In this document: piece after piece, positions 53,815 to 64,000 of the stretch
Numbering within the stretch: position 1 is the stretch's first letter
Layout of the letters: the number at the start of each line of letters is the position of its first letter
Assembly (NCBI RefSeq): GCF_000005505.3
Contig: NC_016132.3
Span: forward strand, 52,404,914-52,468,913
Length of the DNA: 64,000 nt
Reading direction: 5' to 3'
Source of the DNA: Brachypodium distachyon
Taxonomy: Eukaryota > Streptophyta > Magnoliopsida > Poales > Poaceae
Program-made: the position numbers and the translations under genes
The notes under the pieces: model-generated
What the model was told of the DNA's origin: nothing
The model's input: only the letters and a program-made list of their open reading frames with translations
The model's database searches: none

Positions 53815-56800
53815 GAGCGCGTCGAGTTTTTTCCACGAGCAAGGAGGGATGGGGAAGTGGAGAAGAGGATGGCTTAGGGTCTAGTCAGTAGTGGGCCAGT
53901 GGTCAGCTTAGTTTGGGCGATATTGAGGCTTTACCTATTTGGGCTTGGCCTCTTCTTATGGGCTCACCAAATGGTTGGCCTGCGAGAGCCTCTCGTTGAA
54001 TCTTGTTCCAAGTCAGTCCACGCGAGCAAGATGCGATTATTTCAGACTTCAGATTGTGCTCAAAAAAAAATCAGACTTCAGACTACCTAAAAAAAGAGTT
54101 CAGACGAGAGCAAGTTAAATACCAAAACCAAATCTTCCGTGTTACCTTCAACGTATACCAGATGCTTGTATTCTGCTAAAGTTGCCAGTATTTTCCACTT
54201 TTTTTTTGCAAAACAATATTTGCTAAAGTAGACTATTCAAATTGATGTCACACTTTTTTAGGCCAAAGAAATTGAGTTATACCAAATGTGTGTGGCTAAG
54301 GTTCAGTTTGGGGTTGCTGAACCGTGTTAAACTTATTTTCTTATCTCCTATAAAAAAAACTACACAAAAAGTAAGAAAAAGTTGGTTTGCCAAAAGGAAG
54401 AATGGACAAAAACTGGTTGAAAACACTAGATTGTCATCATCTTTCTTAATGTCAAACTCAGCTTAAGTTGTAGAAAAATCTCCGGCTATGAATTGGAAAG
54501 TACCTAAAACATGTTATAGAAATACAATACGTCATCTCCTGATGATGTCGTATTTTGGAATCAATGTTTAAAGGAATAAAATTGATTAAATAAATGTGAA
54601 GAAAAAATATTAAATCCATCACAATGGAAAAAAAATTATCTTATTTTTTGTCACGAATAGATCATCACATGGTTCAAAAAAATCTCATGCATTTTTCATT
54701 TATCTCTGTTTCGCATCGTCAATTATCTTACACGACCTTGATAACAGGAGGCTGGAATCATCCATCATGCATGATTTTGATATTCATGTGGTGAAGCGTG
54801 GCATGCCAAGTTGCCGAAACAGGTCCGCAAAATTAGAGTATAATGCACTCACTGTCACTGAACTTGGTTTCGATTCTCAATTTAATCATTGTATTTTGGA
54901 AATCGAAAATTACGGTCCGTGAACTTAACGAAATATCCCACATATGGTCACCGGTACCGTATTTTGTATGTATTGGTCTGTAGCCAGTGCTAGCTCAGCT
55001 CAGATTTTCACATTTTGCCCCCTGAAAAAATGCAAAGAAAAAGGGCTCTAGGTCCTCGTGGATTATTTTTAGGAGGAAAAATGCAAGAATCCGAACCGAG
55101 CTGGCACAGGTTACGGATTCATACGTTCAAAATACGGTCCCGTTGACTATATGTGGAATATTTCATCAAGGTAACGGACCGTAACTTTCGATTTAAAAAA
55201 TACCGTGATTAAATTGAGAATCGAAATAAAGTTGAATGACCGTGAATTTTGTGCCGAAACGATTAAACATCACCCGTCCGTTCTAAGCATGTACTGTTCC
55301 ACTGTCAGCGATGGTTGACAATCTGACGCAGCGTGAACAGAGAATCCACCGCGCCCCGTGGGTAAAGTACGGGACGGGCTTCTGTCGTGCCGGCGGGCAC
55401 GGCGCTTCGCGGCACATGGCCTCACAGTTTTTGCCTGCGATGCACGCAGATGTCATACTGGGGCTCCAGCATCGACGCAGCACGACGACGCCACCGCCGG
55501 TTTCACAGTTTCACGGCTTCGGTTGCAACGCATTCAATTCCAAGTTCAAGCCATAAACCCCACTGTTCCGCCACGCCAGCGGCCAGCGGAAGGAAAGCTG
55601 CGTAAAAAGGCCCGAAAGCAACGAGACGACGGCACGCGACAAAGAGATTCCGTCGCCAGCACTTCGCCTGTTGGCCACCACCGGCGAGGCCTGAACCCTG
55701 AAGCCGTGAAGGCGTGACACTGACGGGCTGCGCATGCATTCAGAACGCCACCTCCCTGGCGGGCATGCAGAAGAAGCCTTTAAATGCGACCAACCACTAG
55801 AGCCTTGCTCGTAGTAAATGAAGCTCGGCTCCTATACTATACGATCGGCCCGGTGGGTGGTCCTGATTCGTGTGCCTGCCGAAAGCCCGAACGAAACCTG
55901 TGTGCGTACCAGGCTCCGTCCGGCCAGGGCGATCCAGCGGCGGAAAGCACGGGCACGATGCGGGCGCGGTGCCGTGCCGTTCGTTGCCCGCCGCCGCACG
56001 CCACGGCAAAATCTGGCTCGATCCGCCTGCCTGCCGTGCGTTCCAATCTGGCTGGGAAAACACAAGTTTCCGACGACTTCACTTCGTATCTACAGTATTC
56101 AGCTCTAAAACCCATTTAACACCGGCACCCATACAGTAGTGCTCCATGTCTGTCCTCTGCTGGGTTCTTTGTAAAGACAACGTTCTTGGAAGACGGAGAC
56201 ATCGATTTTTGGTGTATGCAGATTTGTTCGTAGGAGAAACATTTCAGTAGGACATGTGCTGGTCAAAGCTTTGTAGTTGTACTAGGTGCCGGGTCTCCGA
56301 CTCTCCCTGCGCGCGAGAGAGGAGGAAAGCAATGAGTTTCGCCTTCGAATCTTCGCAACAGCAAACGACAAGCCGGCCGGCGACCCCCCCCACGGCGCTA
56401 ACCCCGATTTGTTCTCCAGCGACATGGCGCTAACATATTATACTCTGTGCGGTCGCTTTGTTTCATGTGTAGTAGACTCCGGGAACAGGAATACTGGATC
56501 TGTATGTCAAACAAAACTGTCTTCCTGTCGAGATTTTATCGTTTTAAACACTTCCATGTCAAGTCCAATGGCATGCTTGCACTGCAACCGTAGAAAGTAG
56601 AACAATTCACCAGGATTCTACTATGAAAAGTTGCATGCCACGCTCTTTATATTTTCCTCAAGAAAAAAAGAAATCGTCTACAACTAATTAGTATAAAATA
56701 TTTTGTGGAACCTTGTGCTTTGGAAATCCAATCAATGTCCATGTCTCGTCGACGTTGCTTTCGAGTGAATCAAAAGCAAGGCCCTGCTCACTCCTACTCG

Positions 56801-58261
56801 TGGGGTATGTGTAAACTTTATGTAGGTTTCAATAGGATAACGAATTCCACGTTGCTACCAGTGCTGCTACTACACTCAACGGACATTGGACAACAGGCAT
56901 ACTCTACTAGCTGATCTCCCGCGATTAAGGGCTAGTTGTGTGGGTACGCAAGCATGCTCCTTTGAATCTCCATCGTCGCTCATCGCATCCTCAACAACGA
57001 TCACGAGATCGAGTACGCAGGCTTCATTTTGTGTCGGTGCTTTTTAGGCCGGGCGACAAAATAAGATTTCAATACTAGTACTGTAGTACTATCTCTTTTA
57101 GCACCCGTATCTCCATTCATTGGAGATGAAAAGGGTAGAGAGACCCAGAGACGGATTCAGTGGAATTCGAGAGAAATGGAAGGAACAGCGCCATTGTTCC
57201 CAGAGATTCCCTCTCACCCACGGGCCACGGCAACGGCGCCCCACGGGGCCCGTCTCGCTCCAGCTCCTCCGAGCACTGCATCGAAGCCTTTGCCGCTATG
57301 CTATGTTTCCTCTGAACGACAGATCTGAGGGGGCAGCAGCAGAAGAGCGAGTGAGCGCTGCCGGTACAGTGTTACTCCAGCGTTATGGCACGAGGTGGAG
57401 CAAAAGGTTCGGTGCTCACATTGAAAGCTATTCAATTCGTTTGGTTTGTGACTGGTGCGGTGTGCCGGCGTGGGAGCACAGGAGCAGTCACTGCCCAGCT
57501 TTTTGGAAGCTTCACAGGGACACTAGCACAGGACAGAATTCATGGATCCTCGCATCAACGGGCCCTTTTTAATCTGGAGGAGAAAAGGCCCGGTGTTCCT
57601 GTTCCCCCCAAGTCAACAGCTTGGTAGACTCTGGATCCGGAGGCCAATCTGGAGATTCTCCAGACATGGGAGATTAGAGTAATGGAATAAGAAAAGTCGT
57701 TGCTGTGGATATTTATTACTAAAAAGTTGTCCTTATGCATTTGCTATAGGCTAATCAAACCAGCAGTGTAAAAAAGATCAGTACAAGTACGGCAGTACTG
57801 TAGTTCTTCCGGACCTTTCAGAATCAATAGCATCCAGCAAAACCGAAATGAGCACACATTGTAACGCAAGAGATGTTCAGGAATGTAGCAGTAGCAATCT
57901 GTAAATCAAATTCACATTTATCAGCAGAACTAGCTAAGAACAACATCAGTAATTTAGTTGTGCAAAGATGACATCAAAACAGGGTGGCCATGCGATATTG
58001 AGGCGGTACCCACATGGATGGCCACAAGAGCAGATGAGCTACAGTTTCTTCCAAGGAACGGACCAAATAATCACAGCCAAGCAACAAACAGCCTTGCATC
58101 CCACTAAAATTTCAGACAAACTACAAACTACAAGCATTTCATGATCCATCCCACTCTTTGGTTCCTCTGTTCCTCCCCCACTGGGCATCATATATGCATC
58201 TCACAAAACGAAAGAAAAAAGAAACCTCAGGACCACAAAGAACAGAGTTCTAAAAGAGACC
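53815..58261. other. 4.4-kb spacer between the AIMP1-like gene and the LRR kinase gene
   Basis: It must hold the AIMP1 promoter on its left and the kinase 3' region on its right. A foldback element lies at 54826-55255. The GC-rich stretches 55300-56100 and 57120-57640 have overlapping open frames on both strands with no recognisable domain, so I call no gene there. Confidence 0.45.
54826..55255. repeat. Foldback/MITE element with long inverted arms
   Basis: The left arm contains TTTCGATTCTCAATTTAATC, AATCGAAAATTACGGTCCGT and ACATATGGTCA. The right arm carries the diverged inverse of each (GATTAAATTGAGAATCGAAA, ACGGACCGTAACTTTCGATT). Arms of about 130 bp surround a unique centre with no coding content. 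Confidence 0.7.
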
Positions 58262-61200
58262 TTAGACCAGCTCATCCCCTGGACTCTCCTGAGGATTCCT
58301 CACCAGCTCAAGTATACTCACCACCTCGCCCATGTCTGGCCGGTTTGATGGCACCTGCGAGGTGCAAACCAGCCCCAGCTTGATGATCGGGATGGCCTCT
58401 TCCATCGGAAATTCACCACACAGCCGCTGATCCATGCAGTCCTCCAGCCTGTCTTCCTCCAGCGCACTTCTCACCACATCACATAGCACGACAACATCAT
58501 CTTCCAAGTACTCAACGGGCCTTCTGCCTGTCAAGATCTCCAGTGCAAGCACCCCAAAGCCATAGACGTCGCACTTCTCAGTGATCTTCACTGTCTTGCA
58601 TGTAAATTCTGGTGCCATGTAACCAAGTGCACTCTGGATCTTACTGCTAAGGACATACCGGTCTAGCATTGGCAGCAGCTTTGCAAGACCATAGTCACCG
58701 ACCCTAGGTTCACCGTTGCTGTCCAGCAGCACATTGCTCGATTTTAGATTGTAATGGACGACCCCATGCTGGTGGAGATGCATCAGTCCCCTAGCAACTC
58801 CGATGATAATGTCAAACCTCTCCATCCAGGAAAGTGAGTTCTCTTCCGTGCACTCATGCAAGTGTTTATGCAAATTTCCTCCAGGCAGGTAATCATATAT
58901 GAGGAGCTGCAGTGACGAAGTCCAGTAAAAGCCTCTCAATGTGACAATATTGTGGTGTCGCACCTTGCTAAGCAACTTCACCTGTCGCTCAAAGTCATCC
59001 CTTGACTTGACCAAGCTAGACACAGTGAGTTTCTTGATGGCTACCGGCTGGCCGTCTCTGAGAACTGTCTTGTACACTGCACCAAAGCCTCCTCGCCCAA
59101 GCTCACAATCCTTATTCAACAACGCATGCCCACCGGCACTGAACTCTGGGCTACCTTTACCAAACATGACAAGCTTCCCGGAGCTAGCATCATTCTCCGG
59201 GGATTGGCTAAGGTAATCGTCAGATAGTGCGATAGCAGGCTTTGAGCGGGAGGCAGCTGCACGGACACGACGGTTGAGCACAGTTACAGTGATAACTCCA
59301 ATAGCAATGGCAGCACCACCAGCAATGGCAATGAGGGTGGAGACACTCAGTATGATTTTCTTGTGGTGCATGCTGCTAGGGGAACTTGGGGTGGCTTGAG
59401 ACAAGGGGTTCAGCGAGGAATTAGGGTTCAGAACAATCGGCTTTGGCATGACCGTACTGCAGGAATTATTCTTTCGAGAACTGCATAGTCCAGAATTATC
59501 AGATAGGAAGTAGGCAGGGATGTTGTCGAAGAATCTGCTCTTTGGCAGACCACCTGATAGTGAGTTGTGGGAGACGTCAAAGATGTGCAAGCTGGGCAGA
59601 TTGGATAGCTCCACTGGCAGGGTCCCATTCAGCTTGTTCTGGGAGAGATTAACCACCTGGAGACTGGTGAGGTTGCCCAGGGCGCTAGGAATCGATCCTG
59701 TGAATTCGTTGTGCGAAAAATCCCTGCAATTCAAGAGCACAACAGCGTATCAATGAAAATGACTCTTAATGTTCAGTCACAACCAAGTAAATTTAAGTTC
59801 AAATTTATTTATCAGCAGGCCTCATTTTTGGATACTGCTAATGTTCGGCCAGAACCAAGTAGCACTGAGTTTGGATTTATTATATCAGTGAGCTATACAT
59901 TTTTTTATTTGAAGACAGTCTGCTAAGTTGAACACAAGAACCCAAATTCGGACACATGTACATTTGACGTAGTTTAGAGCGTATCCAAAAAAAATGACGA
60001 CCCAGGCACTGGATACGAGCACAACAACATGACAGCGACCCACATTTTGCGGTTTTCGGTTCGAAAAGAAAAAAATAAGACAACACTGTCATATCACTTT
60101 CTACAACGTCTCTGCAACCTAGGAAACTGAAAGCAATCAAAGCATGCAACAATTACAAAAAACAAATGACCTAGTCAACTTCACTTAGCAAGCAGTCTGA
60201 ATGACGTCAAATTTAATTCCACAAAAAAAGGCTAGAATTCACTTACAATGCAACGAGGGACCTGCAGCTCCCAATTTGTGCAGGGATGCGGCCGGTGAGC
60301 GAATTCCTCCCCATCCGCAGCTCCCGGAGCGCCACGGCGCCGCCAATCTCCGGTGGCATGCTTCCATTGAGGTGGTTAGCGCTCGCATCCAGCACCTCCA
60401 GCAGTCTCATCCCGCCAATGCCGGCAGGCATCTGCCCCGATATGGAATTCGATGACAGGTTCAGAGACTGCAAACTCGCAAAGGTAGGAATCTGCGGCGG
60501 GATCCCGCCAGAAAACCCGTTGCTCGACAGGTCCAGCGAACGCAACGACAACGCAGCATCTCCAGGGACCTTGACCCACCCGTAGAGCTTGTTGCCGGCA
60601 ACCGAGACGCTCTGCAGAGGCAGGCCGAACACCCACCAGGGGAGCTCCCCGGTGAGCGCGTTCCGGCTGAGGTCGGCCTCCACCATGTTCTTGCAGTTGG
60701 CGATGTCGTCGGGGATGGCGCCCGTGAAGCGATTGCCCGACAAGTCAAGCCGCTCAAGCGCCCACATCTCCCCGATCCAGGCAGGCACCTCCCCAACGAG
60801 CGCATTGCTGCCGACCCCAAGGAACCGTAGCCCGGACAGCCTCCGAAGAGAATCCGGCAAACCGCCAGTGAAAAAATTACGCCCTAGATCCAGCGACTTG
60901 AGCAGCGCCGCCTCCCCGATATCAGCCGGAATTTCCCCAGCAAAGAGGTTATGGCTCAAATCCACCGCCCGCAACGAGCTGCTGCGGGGGAATCCACCAG
61001 GAACACTGCCGGACAGCGCATTGCCGGAGAGGTCCAGAGAGCGGAGCGAAGGCAAGGACCAGAGACCATCAGGGATGGGACCCGCAAGGCGGTTGGAGGA
61101 GAGGTTGAGGGAGACGAGCGACGAGCAGGACGCGACATCGGTGGGAATGTAGCCGGAGAGTTCGTTGTGGGCGAGGGATAGGCTGCGGATTTCACGGCAT

Positions 61201-61628
61201 TGGGCGAAGAGGTCGGCGGGCACGGCCGCCGCGAGGCGATTGGAGGAGAGGTCGAGGGAGCGGAGGCGGGTGAGGGAGCCGAGGAGGGAGGGGAGCACGG
61301 GACCAGAGAGGTTGTTGCCGGGGAGGGAGAGGGTGAGGAGCGCGTCGAGGCGGAGGAGCGCGCGGGGGAGGCGGCCCGAGAGCGACTCGGCCGCGAGCGA
61401 GAGCGAGGTCACGCGGCCTGTGCGCGCGTCGCAGCCGACGCCCGGCCAGGAGCAGGGGCGGTCGTCGTCCTCCGTCCACGCGGCGAGGCGGCCCAGCGGG
61501 TCCGCGACGCCGGTCTTGAAGACCACCAGCGCGAGCACGTCGTCGGTGAGAGCGGCGGTGGTCGCGGCCGCCACGAGGAGGAGGGCGCCGAGGAGCAGCG
61601 CGGGAGCGGCGGAGGTGGCGGCCGCCAT
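58262..61628 (-). CDS. LRR receptor-like kinase, PXC2/IRK type, probably catalytically atypical, 2 exons
   Basis: Exons 61628-60247 and 59723-58262 on the - strand, one phase-2 intron, give 947 residues. A signal peptide spans about 1-26 (LLLGALLLVAAATTAAL). An LRR N-cap follows (DVLALVVFKTG, CSWPGVGC) and then about 20 leucine-rich repeats to roughly 520. A transmembrane segment lies at 584-609. The kinase domain starts near 665 with a glycine loop GRGGFG (670-675) and the ATP lysine in VAIK (691). The catalytic loop reads HYN (784-786) instead of HRD and the DFG motif is DYG (804-806), with APE intact at 831-833. Loss of the catalytic Asp is typical of the PXC2/At3g28040 group of probably inactive receptors. 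Family role: plasma-membrane signalling in development. Ligand unknown. Confidence 0.93.
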
Positions 61629-64000
61629 CGCGACGGCGCGGGAGGGGAGGGGAAGGGAAGCGTGAGGGTGGTGGGATCACGCCGGAGCTTTGTCCATATG
61701 CGCGGAGCAGGCTTTGGAGAGGTCAGAGGTAGGGTGGTGCAGCGGCGAGGATGTGAACTGTCACCCCTCTGGAGCAGTGGGGGGCTCCCTTTGCGCTATT
61801 AATGTGCTATGCGGGTAGAACAAACACGAATAGACAAAATGATTCGATTTCTCTCTTCATTTCAAAAGAAACAATCGCTAGTAGCTTAACTCAATTGCCC
61901 ACCTTATTTTGTTGATGGTTTCCGTCAGCCATACTGATCGAATAGAAAATCCTCCTGTGTCCTCGTTGCGATACGTTGTTTGGAAGAACAAAAATCCACC
62001 CTGGTGACAACTGGTTTTCGCAGTTTACAGTGGAGTTGCAGATAAAACGGTCACGTAGAATTGTACAGATCCATCTCTGAACCGATGACAACCAAGGAAT
62101 TTATGATGTTTGTATTCACCTCTTTATGAGTATAAATAGTGGCATAATTCGCACACTGTGTTTTATTGCTCGGATTTATAGCATGGGTATTACTCGGATT
62201 TATAGCTGGAGTGCTTATTTACCTGTACCGAGATTAAGAAAAAAAAATCTGACACGTGGAAATCTTTGTGTTTAGCAAGCTACCATATGTCCAAGTAGGT
62301 CGCCAAAAGAAGGGTCCGGGGTTTTAAGGCTCCTGACGCGTGCCTGTAGTTTCTGAAGGCTGCTTGTATTCAATGCTTGCCAACAACCCTCATGTACACC
62401 GGCCACCTTTCATCCGAATGGCAGCATTTATGGCGGATTTATTGCGATCTGGAGCAATGGGAGGAGTGGCACCGCAGCACGGCAAACGCGTACACAGCCA
62501 CACTGGTCCGGTCCGGCCAGTGAACAACGTGCACTGCGCAGCACAACTTCAAAAAATTTGGGTACAATTTACCGCGATACTACTTTCGTGTTGACACTGC
62601 CGGTCTCCTTATTTTAAACAGTGACTCTGTCTCATCGTGATTTCGAAATAAAAAAGCAGATCATTTTTGCTGATCGCCTCACTCCTGTGATCATGTCATT
62701 GCCAATGTGCCATTGAAAAGTTCCAGTCCCAGCAGTAAACATTTTATAAACAAAGGGCTTCACGCAATGACCCTTTGTTACTGTGGATACCAGATACGGT
62801 GTCCTTGATGTAGCTGTGATACAATAGTTTAAGGTACATTAAGGGAGAAAGGCTGAGATATATATAACGGAAGCAGTCGCGCAAACCGCAATGCCTCGTG
62901 GCGGGGAGGAAGGAGGACGAATCATGGCAGCTTGCTGTTCTTTGCTGATGCTGTTCCCCACAGGCAGCTTGTGTTACTGCTGCCTTTCATAATGCAGTAT
63001 CAATTAGTCTTTGTCCACAAGTTACCTTCTGGATCCACAGCCACATGCAGATGCACGCAGCCTTTCTTTTTTCTTCCAAAGAATCATACTTGAGATTAGT
63101 ATACTCTGCACTCTTGGTTTAAACAATGCATGATGTTAATTGTTAGATTTTCTATCGATTCGCTTTACAGAACACTCTCTTTAGCTGTTCTCTGTGAGCA
63201 TGTGCATGTACAAATTTGTTTCGCACTTTGTAGCTTGAACCGATAATGTTTGCTCAAATTTGGTAGATCCACTCGACAAGTCTTTCTCAAGTTGTGACAG
63301 GAGAGACAGCAGGGAAAAGAACACCGGCTAAGTATGGGCAACTGTAAGAATTCTGGGCAGCATAAAACGGATATATCATCTGGTTGTGTTGTTATTCTTT
63401 TGTCGTTTTAAAATTATTTGGGTCATATTCAGAGCATATCACTGCATTCCTACCACTTGAATTTGAAGGGTCAAATTCCTTTTCCAGGCACATGGTTTAC
63501 CTGCCCCAAAGTTCGTCTACACAAGGGTACTCTCTACACAACATGCAAAAGTGAACACAATGATTTCTCGTAGCAAAAGCATATCAATCCCTGCCAGTCT
63601 TACCATGGATAAAAGCAAATCACAATACAAGCTCACCTGGCAATGCTTTGATCCTCGTGACAGATTGCACCTTTGGCATCTTTCATCAGCAAAGCAAGAT
63701 GATAGTGAAGGAATTTTAACCAGAAGCCTCTCCCAAGAGAGATCTTGCAACTTGTCATGCAGAAGACAGGAACAAGAAACAGACAATACCCGCATCAGCC
63801 TAGCACCTTTCCAAATAATACTGCAGAATTATTCAATTAATGCCAAGCAGTATATTTGACTATCGTCCTTCCGAAAGAAAAGAAAAAACTATTGTGAACC
63901 ATCTTAAAACAGCCTGGTGGCCAGTGAACTACAAGCCAAATGACAATGAGTATGTAGAATAATTGCATTGTTAACTGTACATCACATTCTTTACTGAAGA
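61629..64000. other. Promoter of the LRR kinase and right-hand spacer
   Basis: The first 150 bases or so are the GC-rich leader of the kinase gene. No gene with recognisable motifs occurs to the end of the window. A TATATATAA run at 62859-62867 precedes a 33-codon open frame at 62891-62992 (see findings). Confidence 0.45.

Noticed and set aside
55784..56139. Several overlapping 80-110-codon frames on both strands
   Set aside because: Typical of GC-rich non-coding sequence with few stop codons; no motif in any frame.
57120..57572. 150-codon open frame on the + strand
   Set aside because: No recognisable domain, mixed composition, overlapping open frames in other phases and no convincing splice or promoter context.
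63517..63859. Open frames on both strands at the right end
   Set aside because: No domain or splice pattern. They could be untranslated sequence of a gene beyond the window, which cannot be judged here.
1..64000. tRNA, rRNA or CRISPR-like arrays and organelle inserts
   Set aside because: None was recognised by eye. The spaced repeats found are MITEs, a minisatellite or tandem duplications. A tRNA scan and an organelle search would be decisive.

Overview
The window is plant nuclear DNA, almost certainly from a grass (Poaceae). The evidence is spliced genes with GT-AG introns, very GC-rich coding exons beside AT-rich introns and spacers, and at least a dozen Stowaway-type MITEs ending in CTCCCTCCGT / ACGGAGGGAG. 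There are several genes per 64 kb and only two sizeable retroelements, which suggests a compact pooid genome of the Brachypodium kind; the species is an inference and cannot be proved from this sequence.

Left part, 1-42 kb: a cluster of six WRKY group III transcription factor genes. In order they are WRKY-A (only the zinc-finger exon, + strand, 1.3 kb), WRKY-B (8.3-12.0 kb, +), WRKY-C (13.7-16.1 kb, +), WRKY-D (21.9-25.3 kb, +), WRKY-E (33.9-31.8 kb, - strand) and WRKY-F (40.8-41.8 kb, +). All share a phase-2 intron that splits the Arg codon between the WRKYGQK half and the zinc-finger half of the domain. C and D are tandem duplicates. A LINE with an open 989-codon reverse transcriptase/RNase H frame lies between A and B. 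An LTR element carrying only gag and protease (no reverse transcriptase or integrase) lies between C and D. MITEs fill many introns and spacers.

Right part, 42-62 kb: three conserved housekeeping or signalling genes, all on the - strand. They are a six-exon plastid fatty acid exporter of the FAX3 type (Tmemb_14), a twelve-exon AIMP1/Arc1p-like aminoacyl-tRNA synthetase cofactor with an EMAPII-type tRNA-binding domain, and a two-exon LRR receptor-like kinase of the PXC2/IRK group with an atypical catalytic loop. I assembled the exon models by hand from splice sites and reading phase; they close without internal stops.

The WRKY genes are probably defence or stress regulators (family knowledge) and may cross-regulate one another, since W-box cores lie in several upstream regions. 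The most unusual structural signal is in the FAX3 gene. A perfect 38-nt inverted copy of the exon 2/5' splice-site junction sits in intron 3, flanked by 29-bp direct repeats, so the pre-mRNA carries an exact complement to its own splice site. I found no gene in the long spacers or in the last 2.3 kb.
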